Assembly (NCBI GenBank): GCA_944380875.1
Contig: CALWJA010000058.1
Span: 1 to 40,673 of the forward strand
DNA length: 40,673 bases
Direction: 5' to 3'
Origin: an uncultured Clostridia bacterium
GTDB taxonomy: Bacteria; Bacillota; Clostridia; Oscillospirales; Acutalibacteraceae
Under the pieces are notes generated by a model. That model did not search any database and was not told the origin of the DNA. It saw only the letters and a program-made list of their open reading frames with translations. This document shows positions 1 to 7,684 of the stretch, one piece after another. Both the position numbers and the translations under genes were made by a program. Every line of letters starts with the position of its first letter. The stretch's first letter is position 1.

Positions 1-6
1 AGGCGT

Positions 7-12
7 TATAAT
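7..12 (+). promoter_or_regulatory. Candidate -10 box of the plus-strand tRNA-Leu
   Basis: TATAAT lies 20 bases before the first base of the plus-strand tRNA, a usual distance for a tRNA promoter. The -35 region would fall outside the window, so the promoter is only half visible. Confidence 0.4.
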
Positions 13-32
13 AATACCTGCTTTTCACACTT

Positions 33-119
33 GCCGATGTAATGGAATTGGCAGACGTAGTGGACTCAAAATCCACCGGTAGCGATACCGTGCCGGTTCG
101 AGTCCGGCCACCGGCACCA
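33..119 (+). tRNA. tRNA-Leu (CAA), copy with a mismatched acceptor stem
   Basis: Class II tRNA with CCA encoded at 117-119. The anticodon loop CTCAAAA gives anticodon CAA, which reads TTG. The long variable arm CGGTA-GCGA-TACCG is typical of leucine tRNA, and the T-loop is GTTCGAGTC. It differs from the minus-strand copy at 377-463 at two positions only. Base 37 is A instead of G, giving an A5-C68 mismatch in the acceptor stem, and base 41 is A instead of G (tRNA position 9). The fold is otherwise intact, so it may still work, but the mismatch suggests relaxed selection. No classical terminator follows it directly; the next inverted repeat is 137-144 / 167-174. Confidence 0.85.
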
Positions 120-136
120 TGAAAAATAAAAAAAAA

Positions 137-174
137 TGTCAAATAGAAAGGAGCAAACATATACACATTTGACA
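137..174. repeat. 8-bp inverted repeat after the plus-strand tRNA
   Basis: TGTCAAAT (137-144) pairs with ATTTGACA (167-174). The 22-base loop contains AAAGGAG, which resembles a ribosome binding site, but no credible start codon or open frame follows at the right distance. It could help to end the tRNA transcript, although there is no T-run behind it. Confidence 0.4.
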
Positions 175-202
175 ACGGGGAAAAGGGCCGCAGAACACAA
201 AA

Positions 203-329
203 AAGCGGGGCCTACGGCCTGAAAAATCAGGCGGAAGCCCCGCTTGTGGGGTTTCGCTGCGGATTTTGCCTTGGACATCCACGGTAAAACCGTTTTTCGG
301 ATTTTCTGTCCAAAAGCCCGCAAATCCGC
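203..329. other. Strongly structured spacer between two tRNA-Leu genes (candidate structured RNA or palindromic element)
   Basis: Two consecutive foldable units are visible. Unit 1: AAGCGGGGC (203-211) pairs with GCCCCGCTT (237-245), and inside it GCCTGA (217-222) pairs with TCAGGC (227-232) around an AAAA loop. Unit 2 has three nested stems: GCGGATTT (259-266) with AAATCCGC (322-329), TTGGACA (271-277) with TGTCCAA (307-313), and ACGGT (281-285) with ACCGT (289-293). No convincing protein-coding frame lies here. It could be a small RNA, a transcript-processing signal or the remnant of a palindromic mobile element; the sequence does not decide between these. Confidence 0.5.
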
Positions 330-338
330 ATGAATACT

Positions 339-373
339 AAGAAAAAAGGGTTGACATCTTTTTTGTCAACCCT
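339..373 (-). terminator. Terminator of the minus-strand tRNA-Leu
   Basis: On the minus strand, directly after the encoded CCA, an 11-bp perfect stem (AAGGGTTGACA with TGTCAACCCTT) closes a short A-rich loop and is followed by TTTTCTT. This is a textbook intrinsic terminator. Confidence 0.85.
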
Positions 374-376
374 TCA

Positions 377-463
377 TGGTGCCGGTGGCCGGACTCGAAC
401 CGGCACGGTATCGCTACCGGTGGATTTTGAGTCCACTACGTCTGCCAATTCCATCACACCGGC
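377..463 (-). tRNA. tRNA-Leu (CAA)
   Basis: Complete class II tRNA with a perfectly paired acceptor stem (GCCGGTG with CACCGGC), anticodon CAA in loop CTCAAAA, a long variable arm and an encoded CCA end. It has a good promoter (TTGCTT, 17 bases, TATACT) and a strong terminator, so this is the copy most likely to supply the functional tRNA. It forms a 91-bp inverted repeat, with two mismatches, with the copy at 33-119. Confidence 0.95.
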
Positions 464-475
464 GGAACAGATATT

Positions 476-504
476 AGTATACAGCAAAACCTGAAAAAAA
501 GCAA
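476..504 (-). promoter_or_regulatory. Promoter of the minus-strand tRNA-Leu
   Basis: Read on the minus strand: -35 TTGCTT (504-499), a 17-base spacer, and -10 TATACT (481-476). The -10 ends 12 bases before the first tRNA base. Confidence 0.7.
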
Positions 505-538
505 GAAAAATTTTAGTATTTGCCATTTAAATTTTGAA

Positions 539-569
539 AAAGCCCGGAACAATTGTAGTTCCGGGCTTT
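539..569 (-). terminator. Terminator of the apbE-rnf operon
   Basis: A 12-bp perfect stem (AAAGCCCGGAAC, 539-550, with GTTCCGGGCTTT, 558-569) around a 7-base loop is followed on the minus strand by TTTTTC. It lies 17 bases after the rnfB stop codon and ends the nine-gene unit. Confidence 0.85.
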
Positions 570-585
570 CAACAATGTAAAATAT

Positions 586-1401
586 TCAGGAATCGGATGG
601 GGCGGGGGCTGCCAGCATAGTGATGCAATGACGTGGGCAGGCCTCAGCGCAGTCGCCGCAGCCGATGCATTTTGCTGGATCCACTACTGCATGGAAATCA
701 ACTACGTGAATAGCATCTTTTGTGCAGGTGCGTTCGCATTTTTTGCAGCCAATGCAGCCGATTTTGCAAACCTTCATGGTGTCAGCACCTTTGTCGCAGT
801 TGGAACAGCGGACAACAGCCTGCTTTTTATAGGGAACCAGAGAGATGAGCCCTTTAGGACAAGCCGCTACACACATGGAACAGGCTTTGCATCGGGTGGG
901 TTCCACCCGGGCCACTCCATTACATACCTCAATAGCGCCATAGGGGCAGGCTCTCGCACAGTCACCTAATCCCATACAACCGAATTGACAGCTTGTAACG
1001 CCTCCGGCTAGGAGAGAAGCGGCAGCACAGCTTTGAATTCCCTGATATTCCATTTTATCGCTGGTCACATCGTAACTGCCCATGCAGTGGACAAGCGCCA
1101 CCTTTTTTTCCAGGGAGACGTCGCCTCCCAAGCCTAAAAATTCGGAGATTTCAGCTGCGGTTTCAGCGCCTCCGGGAGCACAGAGACCGGGTTTTGCCTC
1201 TCCTTTGGAAAGGGCCGCCGCATATCCGGCGCATCCGGAATAGCCGCATGCGCCGCAATTTGCTCCGGGAAGCATCTCCGTGATGGCTTCTGCCTTTTCA
1301 TCTTTAGGAACAGCCAGAACGATGGAGGCAATAGCCAAACCCAATCCGGCTACCAAACCGATACCCGCTACAAGAAGAACCGCAATTACTACTTCATTCA
1401 T
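586..1401 (-). CDS. rnfB: Rnf complex subunit B (multi-iron-sulfur ferredoxin-like)
   Basis: Subunit of the membrane Rnf complex, which couples reduced ferredoxin oxidation to NAD+ reduction and Na+ or H+ export. RnfB is thought to be the entry point for ferredoxin electrons. The 271 residues begin with one membrane segment (about 5-30). A four-cysteine cluster follows (Cys49, 52, 57, 74, in GANCGACGYSGC), then a series of 4Fe-4S binding stretches at about 138-181, 199-226 and 245-259 (last one CIGCGDCAEACP). This cysteine-rich, extended form is typical of clostridial RnfB. A clear AAGGAGG site precedes the ATG, 16 bases after rnfA. It is the last gene of the operon. Confidence 0.95.
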   Translation of the reverse strand: MNEVVIAVLLVAGIGLVAGLGLAIASIVLAVPKDEKAEAITEMLPGANCGACGYSGCAGYAAALSKGEAKPGLCAPGGAETAAEISEFLGLGGDVSLEKKVALVHCMGSYDVTSDKMEYQGIQSCAAASLLAGGVTSCQFGCMGLGDCARACPYGAIEVCNGVARVEPTRCKACSMCVAACPKGLISLVPYKKQAVVRCSNCDKGADTMKVCKIGCIGCKKCERTCTKDAIHVVDFHAVVDPAKCIGCGDCAEACPRHCITMLAAPAPSDS

Positions 1402-1417
1402 GGAAAACCCTCCTTTC

Positions 1418-2038
1418 TCAGCCCAGAAGGCCGTCTACCAGGCCCTGGAATCCCAGGAAAGAGACAGCTACCAGTGAAGCTGCAATCAGGGTGATGGGAA
1501 GACCCCGCAGTGTCTTGGGAATATCGCAGGTTTCCAGCCGTTCCCGTACGCCCGCAAAAAGTACCATGGCTACCAGGAAACCGATGCCGGAGCCAAAGGC
1601 ATTTACAAGAGACTGCACATATCCGAAGGTAGGATCCGCAGCACCTTTCTCGATAACCAGCATTGTAACGCCCAGAACGGCGCAGTTGGTGGTAATAAGA
1701 GGAAGGTAGATACCCAGGGCATTATAAAGGGGAGGCATAAATTTCCGAAGTACGATCTCAATGAGCTGCACCAGAGCGGCAATTATCAGGATAAAGACAA
1801 TTGTCTGCAGATATGTCAGATCGGCCGGTATAAGAATATAGGTGTAAATAGGCCAGGTGACGGCTGTTGAAATCACCATAACGGCGGTAACAGCAATACT
1901 CATGCCCACGGCAGTATTGAGCTTTTTTGAAACACCTAAAAAGGGACAAATTCCCAGGAACTTATTGAGAATATAGTTTTCTGTCAGAATGGCCGCCAAA
2001 AAAATTGCCACAAGAGATTTTACAGTATCCGCATTCAT
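1418..2038 (-). CDS. rnfA: Rnf complex membrane subunit A
   Basis: Integral membrane subunit, 206 residues with about six hydrophobic segments. It is homologous to NqrE and to RnfE, with which it forms a pseudo-symmetric pair in the membrane. The conserved ENYILNKFLGICPFLGVS stretch near residue 20 holds the cysteine that, in studied Rnf/Nqr complexes, helps bind a membrane-embedded iron-sulfur centre. The start ATG overlaps the rnfE stop codon by four bases (ATGA), so translation is coupled. Confidence 0.95.
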   Translation of the reverse strand: MNADTVKSLVAIFLAAILTENYILNKFLGICPFLGVSKKLNTAVGMSIAVTAVMVISTAVTWPIYTYILIPADLTYLQTIVFILIIAALVQLIEIVLRKFMPPLYNALGIYLPLITTNCAVLGVTMLVIEKGAADPTFGYVQSLVNAFGSGIGFLVAMVLFAGVRERLETCDIPKTLRGLPITLIAASLVAVSFLGFQGLVDGLLG

Positions 2039-2724
2039 TTCTTAGCAGCCTCCTTTTCCTTCAATTTAGAGCAGCTGGCAGCCAGAGGACAGCCTGCGCA
2101 GCCCATTTCTTCGGGAGCCTTTCCTTCACCGGAAAGTTTATTGGCCAGAGCAATCAGAAGGCCAAACACAAAGAATCCTCCGGGAGGAAGGATGAAGATG
2201 ATAATGGGATCCATGAAAGTAGAAAGAACAGGAATATCGAATACGGTTCCGGCTCCTAGAAGTTCACGGATTATACCCATAAGAAGCAGGGTGGCGGTAA
2301 AGCCTACGCCCATTCCTAAACCGTCCAGAATGGAAGGAAGGACACGATGCTTGTTAGCAAACATTTCGGCTCGCCCCAGAATGATGCAGTTTACTACGAT
2401 CAAGGGGAGAAAAATACCGAGAGCGCTGTCCAGAGCGGGAGAATAGGCTTTGATAAACATTTGGACAATGGTTACAAACCCTGCAATGATAGTTATGTAA
2501 GAAGGAATACGTACCTTATCCGGAATAATATTCCGAAGAAGGGATATAACGGCATTGGAGCATACCAGAACAAATGTGGTAGCAAGCCCCATGCCGATTG
2601 CATTGCTGGCTGCCGTACTAACGGCCAGCGTGGCGCAGGTTCCCAATACAAGGCGCAATACGGGGTTTTCTTTAATAATGCCCTTGCTGAATTCCTGCCA
2701 AAGGCTTTTTTCCTGTTTTGCCAT
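2035..2724 (-). CDS. rnfE: Rnf complex membrane subunit E
   Basis: Integral membrane subunit of 229 residues, homologous to NqrD. It carries the paired motif to RnfA (CIILGRAEMFANK) and several membrane helices. The C-terminal tail is unusual in holding three cysteines (GCAGCPLAASC, about residues 210-220), which are not needed for the family fold and could bind metal or be redox-active; that is inference. A GGAGGG site lies inside the end of rnfG. It overlaps rnfA by four bases. Confidence 0.95.
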   Translation of the reverse strand: MAKQEKSLWQEFSKGIIKENPVLRLVLGTCATLAVSTAASNAIGMGLATTFVLVCSNAVISLLRNIIPDKVRIPSYITIIAGFVTIVQMFIKAYSPALDSALGIFLPLIVVNCIILGRAEMFANKHRVLPSILDGLGMGVGFTATLLLMGIIRELLGAGTVFDIPVLSTFMDPIIIFILPPGGFFVFGLLIALANKLSGEGKAPEEMGCAGCPLAASCSKLKEKEAAKK

Positions 2725-2725
2725 T

Positions 2726-3280
2726 TTATGCTCCCTCCTTTATCGTGTTGTATTGTTCGATTGCGGCGTTTACAGCATCCGTAACAGCCGTGCTGGTAAT
2801 AGTAGCGCCTGTCATAGCGCTGATTTCCCCTTCGGCTGCTTCTCCCTTTACAAGAGTAAAACCGTTTTCGAGAACCGGCTGCTTATACTGATCTTTGTAA
2901 GAATCCTTTTGGGCGTTCATACCAAGACCCGGCGTTTCATCTATGGATAAAAACGAAATGCCTGTAATCGTGCCATCGGAACTGATTCCGGTCATAACCT
3001 TTAATTTGCCGCCGTATCCGCTGGCTTCGGTGGTGAAGATATAGCCCACAACCGAGTCGCCGTCTTTGGCTACATAATACGAACCCTCGTCATCTCCGGG
3101 TTCGAAGGTTTTACCATCAGGGCAGACAGCGATTCTGGCGTTTTGTTCCGCCAGGAGGCTTTGCTGCTCGATCTGATCACGGGTTAAAAGATTGGTGCCG
3201 GCCAGCAGAGCCGTTACTGCCAAGCAGATGACGAAAAGGGAAATAGCCGGGCGTAAGATTTCTTTTGGATTAAGCTTCAT
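2726..3280 (-). CDS. rnfG: Rnf complex subunit G (covalent FMN carrier)
   Basis: Membrane-anchored extracytoplasmic flavin subunit, 184 residues. One N-terminal membrane helix (about 10-30) is followed by an FMN-binding domain. The flavinylation motif is visible as MTGATIT at 156-162; Thr160 is the expected site of phosphoester-linked FMN attachment by ApbE. GYGG and ETPGLG are further family signatures. The start chosen is the ATG at 3280, preceded by AAGGAG; an upstream start at 3301 lacks a site. It overlaps the rnfD end by 11 bases. Its modifying enzyme is encoded by the first gene of this operon. Confidence 0.93.
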   Translation of the reverse strand: MKLNPKEILRPAISLFVICLAVTALLAGTNLLTRDQIEQQSLLAEQNARIAVCPDGKTFEPGDDEGSYYVAKDGDSVVGYIFTTEASGYGGKLKVMTGISSDGTITGISFLSIDETPGLGMNAQKDSYKDQYKQPVLENGFTLVKGEAAEGEISAMTGATITSTAVTDAVNAAIEQYNTIKEGA

Positions 3281-4229
3281 GTTTTTCAGGCTCCTTTCCA
3301 AAAGGTTTGGGTTTGGTGGCCCGTTCGATCAGGGGAACCATAATATTCATCAGCACAATGGAGAAGGAGACGCCTTCCGGCATAGCGCCGAACGCCCGGA
3401 TCAAAATGGTGAGAATACCGCACCCTACAGCAAAGATAATTTTGCCTTTTATATAGAGCGGGGAGGTTGTATAGTCGGTAGCCATGAAGATAGCTCCCAG
3501 CAGAAGACCGCCGGAAAGCAGATCCAGAAGCACGTCTCTTCCCAGAAGCAGAGAAAATACAGCTACGGTTCCAACATAACACAGGGGGATAACCGGGCTG
3601 ATAACCTTCCTTGCCACAAGATATATGCCGCCCAGAAGCAGGGCCAGGGCACATGTTTCGCCCAGGCATCCTCCGCGGGCTCCCAGAAACATATTAAGAT
3701 AAGAGGGAATTTGCTCTGTTTTTCCTTCAGCCAGAAGCCCCAGCGGTGTAGCGGAGGTCATGGCGTCGGAGGAAGCTTTATACCAAAAGGGGATTACCCA
3801 GTTGCTGCCGCTCATACTGGCCGGGAAGGAACTCATAAGAACAATTCTTGCCGTTAAAGCAGGGTTTACAAAGTTCTGCCCAATTCCTCCAAACATTTGC
3901 TTGACCACTACAATGGCAACTACGCCGCCGAATGCCGCAATGAGGGGATTGATATTCGCCGGAAGGTTAAAGGCTAAAAGCAGGCCTGTTACAACGGCGC
4001 TCAAATCCTGGATCGTATTGGGCCGCTTCATAACCTTACGGCATACATATTCGCACAGCACGCAGGAGAGCACGCTTACTGCAATAATCAGCAGAGCGTT
4101 CCATCCGAAAAGGATGCATGCTGCTACAGCGGCCGGTACCAGGGCGATGATCACATCCAGCATGATCTTTTGCGTAGTGGTACCGCTGCGCATATGGGGG
4201 GACGAAGATACAATCAGCTTTTTATCCAT
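3270..4229 (-). CDS. rnfD: Rnf complex membrane subunit D (covalent FMN carrier)
   Basis: Polytopic membrane subunit of 319 residues, homologous to NqrB. It holds a second covalently bound FMN: the motif MTSATPLG at 157-164 has Thr161 as the expected attachment residue, made by ApbE. The ATG at 4229 is chosen because the protein then begins MDKKLIVSSSPHMRSG, as in other RnfD proteins; a longer frame from 4337 would read far into rnfC. The stop codon of rnfC and this start share one base (TAATG). Confidence 0.94.
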   Translation of the reverse strand: MDKKLIVSSSPHMRSGTTTQKIMLDVIIALVPAAVAACILFGWNALLIIAVSVLSCVLCEYVCRKVMKRPNTIQDLSAVVTGLLLAFNLPANINPLIAAFGGVVAIVVVKQMFGGIGQNFVNPALTARIVLMSSFPASMSGSNWVIPFWYKASSDAMTSATPLGLLAEGKTEQIPSYLNMFLGARGGCLGETCALALLLGGIYLVARKVISPVIPLCYVGTVAVFSLLLGRDVLLDLLSGGLLLGAIFMATDYTTSPLYIKGKIIFAVGCGILTILIRAFGAMPEGVSFSIVLMNIMVPLIERATKPKPFGKEPEKHEA

Positions 4230-5569
4230 TATTTTTTCCCTGCCTTTCGAATCATGGCTTTTCCCATTCGGATCGCCTGCACCAAAGGCCGCCCGGCAGG
4301 GCAGTTGAATACGCATGTGCCGCATTCCATACAGCACATGATTCCCAGTTTATTCAGCTGCTCCGTATCCTTGAGCTCTGCATATTTTTCCAGCAAAGTG
4401 GGGGAAAGGTGCATGGGGCATCCGGCTACACAGCGTCCGCAGCGTATGCACTGTGTGGGTTCCGGCAGAAGGGCGTCCTCTTCTGCGAAAGCCAGTATTC
4501 CGTTGTTTTGTTTCAGAATGGGGAGCTCGTCCGTGGTGACCGCAAGGCCCATCATGGGGCCGCACATCAGGATCTTTTTCGGCGGTTTTTTATAGCCTCC
4601 GCAGAAAGCAATTGCTTCAGAAATTTTTGTTCCGATGGGAACAATTACGTTTTTGGGGTATTCCACAGCAGAACCGTCAATTGTCACCCGTTTGGAAACA
4701 AGGGGAATACCGGTTTTCAGATAATGGGAAAGAAAAGCTACAGAGGTAACGTTCATTACCAGACATCCCACGTCCGCGGGAAGTTTACCCAAAGGGATAA
4801 TACGTCCGGTGCAGGCCTGCACCAGGACTTTTTCCGCTCCCTGGGGATACCGGGATTTAAGAGGAAGAACCCGAACAATATCATCCGAATCGTCTTTTTC
4901 GCTGTCCGCTATTTTTCGCAAGGTTTCTATAACATCCGGCTTATTGTTTTCAACTGCGATGATTACCCGCTTTAAATCAAGAAGGTCCCGCAGGGCGTAT
5001 ACACCGGAAAGAAGCTCCCAGGAATTTTCAAGGGCTTCCCGATGGTCTGCGGTTATGTAAGGCTCGCATTCAGCCACATTGACGATGAGTGTATCCAAAT
5101 GTTTGTCTTTCGGGACATTCAGCTTAACATGAGCGGGAAACCCGGCGCCGCCAAGACCTACCAGCCCGGATTCCCGGACAGCCTTTACAAGATCCTCAGG
5201 AGTGTTCACAACCGGTGGCTTCAGATCGGGGCAGGGTTTCATTTCCCCATCGGAATCGATTACCACGGCTTCTGTAAATTGACCGCCGGGCAGCATAACT
5301 TTTGTTATACCACTGACAGTACCGGAAACGCTGGAATGGATGGGAGCGCTGACATACGCTTCTGAATCAGCGATTTTTTGCCCCACCAGGACGGTGTCTC
5401 CCTTTTTAACCAAGGGTTTGCAGGGAGCGCCCACATGCTGCTGCATGGGAATCGTCACCTGGGATGGACATGGCATCACAGCCGTTTCCATTTGCGCTGT
5501 GTTCTTATGGTGGGGAACATCGGCGCCGCCGTGAGTATGGAACGGCTTTTTAGGAAAAATAAGCTCCAC
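4229..5569 (-). CDS. rnfC: Rnf complex subunit C (NADH/FMN and 2x 4Fe-4S subunit)
   Basis: Cytoplasmic-face subunit that reduces NAD+ in the Rnf complex. The 446 residues show an N-terminal HxGG segment, a glycine-rich nucleotide/FMN region GLVGLGGAGFPAHVKL (about 135-150), and two 4Fe-4S clusters near the C-terminus: Cys374, 377, 380, 384 (CIRCGRCVAGCP) and Cys413, 416, 419, 423. I place the start at GTG 5569 because a perfect GGAGGT (5582-5577) lies seven bases before it. An in-frame ATG at 5584 has no ribosome binding site and would add five residues. It is the first of the six canonical rnf genes in clostridial order C-D-G-E-A-B. Confidence 0.94.
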   Translation of the reverse strand: MELIFPKKPFHTHGGADVPHHKNTAQMETAVMPCPSQVTIPMQQHVGAPCKPLVKKGDTVLVGQKIADSEAYVSAPIHSSVSGTVSGITKVMLPGGQFTEAVVIDSDGEMKPCPDLKPPVVNTPEDLVKAVRESGLVGLGGAGFPAHVKLNVPKDKHLDTLIVNVAECEPYITADHREALENSWELLSGVYALRDLLDLKRVIIAVENNKPDVIETLRKIADSEKDDSDDIVRVLPLKSRYPQGAEKVLVQACTGRIIPLGKLPADVGCLVMNVTSVAFLSHYLKTGIPLVSKRVTIDGSAVEYPKNVIVPIGTKISEAIAFCGGYKKPPKKILMCGPMMGLAVTTDELPILKQNNGILAFAEEDALLPEPTQCIRCGRCVAGCPMHLSPTLLEKYAELKDTEQLNKLGIMCCMECGTCVFNCPAGRPLVQAIRMGKAMIRKAGKK

Positions 5570-5585
5570 TTTTTCTACCTCCATT

Positions 5586-6164
5586 TTAAGGCTTCTGCCG
5601 ATTTTGCGGCAGAGGGATCGTATTGAGAAGCGGCAATATGGCCCGTAAAACAAAACCGGTCAAAATGCCGGACAACACACCAAAAATAATAAGCCAGGGA
5701 ATATAAAAGGCTACTGCAGGGGATGTAAGCAGTGCCGCAACGCAAAGCTGGGCGGCGTTGTGAGTAAGGGAACCGATAACACCGATCCCACACCAGCCGA
5801 AAACAGGTTTGTCTCTTCGGAGAAAGACCCACATAAGAAATGTGCTGCAAATTCCGCCGGAAAGGCTCATAAGCATTGCGGTTATCCCTCTTGTAACACC
5901 AGCAAACAGTCCCTTTATCAAAGCGATGCAGAGAGCTGGAAAAAGCCCCACTGCCTGGGCCGCATACATAGAAGCAATATTGGAAAGCCCCAATTTTGCG
6001 CCGGGGGGCAGAAGGGGAATGGGGGGAATCAGGTTTTCCAAAGCCGCCAGAGCAAGGGCCAACGCTGCAAGTATACCTGTGAATGCTACTTTTGCAGCAG
6101 GAGTTGTGAGCTCTGGCCGGGTGATTCCCGCGCTCCTTTCTTTGGTTTGCCTAGAAGGTTTCAT
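5586..6164 (-). CDS. Gx transporter / heptaprenyl diphosphate synthase component I-like membrane protein
   Basis: A 192-residue protein with about five hydrophobic segments after a charged N-terminus. Motifs PPGAKLGLSNI and GGICSTFLMW match the Gx transporter family (Pfam Hpre_diP_synt_I), which resembles the substrate-binding membrane subunits of ECF transporters. The substrate is not known. It sits between the NusG-domain-II gene (10-base gap) and rnfC, with a GGAG site. Its place in an apbE-rnf unit makes a role in supplying or placing a flavin, quinone or other cofactor possible, but that is inference. The older name as a prenyl synthase component is weakly founded. Confidence 0.8.
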   Translation of the reverse strand: MKPSRQTKERSAGITRPELTTPAAKVAFTGILAALALALAALENLIPPIPLLPPGAKLGLSNIASMYAAQAVGLFPALCIALIKGLFAGVTRGITAMLMSLSGGICSTFLMWVFLRRDKPVFGWCGIGVIGSLTHNAAQLCVAALLTSPAVAFYIPWLIIFGVLSGILTGFVLRAILPLLNTIPLPQNRQKP

Positions 6165-6174
6165 AGTGCTCTCC

Positions 6175-6561
6175 TTACCCGGTTATGCCGTCGTAAATTT
6201 CGGATTCCCCTGATGGGGAAAGGATGCGTATGGATACACGGGCAGGCAGACAGACGGCAGCTTCGCCGGGTTTTGTCAGCTTTCCGGTGCGGACACAGAT
6301 TTGATCCGGGCAAGTGGAAGAATAAAAAGAAACGGCTCCCGGCTCCAGCAGAATCTCTACGTCCACATCTCCTGTAAGACGAAGAGTTTGGCTTTCTTTG
6401 ATTTGGGAGAGCGGATAACGGCCGATTTCCCGGCCGTCCTGTTCAATTAACGCCACTCCGCCCGAGGGTGTAAAAGAAAACCAAAGGAAAAGAGCGGCTG
6501 CCACCAAAAGGCAGATAAAAATCAGGATAAAATCCTGCCGGCGGAACAAATTACTCCGCAT
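6175..6561 (-). CDS. Membrane-anchored NusG domain II protein
   Basis: A 128-residue protein: N-terminal membrane helix (about 12-30), then a NusG_II fold. The recognisable signature SSTCPDQICVRTGKL...CLP includes a pair of cysteines six residues apart. This is not a transcription factor: it lacks the NGN domain and is predicted to face the outside. The ATG at 6561 is chosen because GGAGG precedes it; it overlaps the end of apbE by 11 bases. Proteins of this family often sit beside apbE, rnf or Gx-family genes; their molecular role is not established. Binding of a flavin or metal through the CxxxxxC region is a guess. Confidence 0.8.
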   Translation of the reverse strand: MRSNLFRRQDFILIFICLLVAAALFLWFSFTPSGGVALIEQDGREIGRYPLSQIKESQTLRLTGDVDVEILLEPGAVSFYSSTCPDQICVRTGKLTKPGEAAVCLPARVSIRILSPSGESEIYDGITG

Positions 6562-7621
6562 AGGAAAATTCCTCCATCGCGATTTGGAATGCATCCTTCA
6601 GGCCGGAAGTTACAGAAACGGTTCGGTCATCCCGGATGAAAATTCCATCAGCCCCGTATTTCTCCAGAAGCGCAGTCCCTTTTTCTTCCCCTAATACGAA
6701 ACACGCGGTGGAAAGGATATCGCTGAGTGCACCGCTGTCGGAGACAACTGTAACGGAAACAAGGTTGTTTTCAACCGGCATTCCGGTTTTGGGATCCAGC
6801 AGGTGGTGGTAGGTTTTTCCATCTTTTGTAAAGGTCTTTTCATAAGAACCGGAGGTGGAAAGAAATCCGCCTTCCAGGGATAGAACCCCCATTGCGGTTT
6901 CACCGTCCGTTTCGGAAAATGGGTTTCGAACAGCAATTTCCCAAAGAGAGCCATCCGGCTTTTGGCCGAATGTACCTACGCTTCCTCCCACCGCTATAAT
7001 ACCGCAGGATATCTCAGATTCCTCATATATGGAAACAGCAGTATCACAGGCTGCGCCCTTACCGGCGCTGCCCAGATCTATAGCCATATAGTGGTTCCGA
7101 AGAGAAGCCAGATTTTGCTCTGTATCAATGCGAAGATTTTTGTAATTTACATAAGGAAGATATGTTTCCAGATCTTTTTGGGAAGGAAGCTGAGGGTCCT
7201 CACTATCAAAATTCCAAAGGCGGGAAACAGGCAATATGGTGGGATCATAAGCGCCTTCTGCATCTTCGGCTACTTTTAGGCAAAGAGATAAAAGTTCGGT
7301 TGTTTCCGGCTGGATTTCTACCCATTCAGATCCGGCATTGTCATTTATTGCGGCTATATCAGAGGTATCTACCCGCCAGGAAATTCTGTTTTCAAGCTCT
7401 GTAATAGCAGAAGCAGCTTCGTTGGCAGTTTCCTCAGCTCCTGCGCCGTAAAGGGTCTGTTGGATAAAAGAACCCATGGCAAAGCTGGAGGATTCATAAC
7501 GGGAGTCCCTGTATCCGTATTGCTTCCAGAGCCAAAAAATCACGACAGCTATAAGAAGCAGAAGGAAACTCATGCAAGCGACAGTCTTTTTTGAGTAAAG
7601 CCAGTTGTTTTTTGCTTTCAT
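6551..7621 (-). CDS. apbE: FAD:protein FMN transferase (flavin transferase)
   Basis: Transfers FMN from FAD to a threonine of target proteins, here very likely RnfG and RnfD encoded in the same operon. The 356 residues start with a membrane anchor (about 15-32) without a lipobox, so it is held at the outer face. Family motifs: DLGSAGKG (182-189), HHLLDPKTGMP (272-282) and the Mg-binding DILSTACFVLG (301-311). GGAGG precedes the ATG at 7621. It is the first gene of the unit, whose promoter carries a palindrome (7685-7698). Confidence 0.92.
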   Translation of the reverse strand: MKAKNNWLYSKKTVACMSFLLLLIAVVIFWLWKQYGYRDSRYESSSFAMGSFIQQTLYGAGAEETANEAASAITELENRISWRVDTSDIAAINDNAGSEWVEIQPETTELLSLCLKVAEDAEGAYDPTILPVSRLWNFDSEDPQLPSQKDLETYLPYVNYKNLRIDTEQNLASLRNHYMAIDLGSAGKGAACDTAVSIYEESEISCGIIAVGGSVGTFGQKPDGSLWEIAVRNPFSETDGETAMGVLSLEGGFLSTSGSYEKTFTKDGKTYHHLLDPKTGMPVENNLVSVTVVSDSGALSDILSTACFVLGEEKGTALLEKYGADGIFIRDDRTVSVTSGLKDAFQIAMEEFSYAE

Positions 7622-7684
7622 CCGAACCTCCGTTTTGATCTATACTCCACGCAAGAGAGATAGTTGCAATAGTGGAAATGAAAT

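Noticed and set aside
66-323. Minus-strand 85-residue open frame ending RWPDSNRHGIATGGF
   Set aside because: Its C-terminus is the translation of the antisense of the plus-strand tRNA-Leu, a well-known false protein, and the rest crosses the folded spacer. No ribosome binding site was seen.
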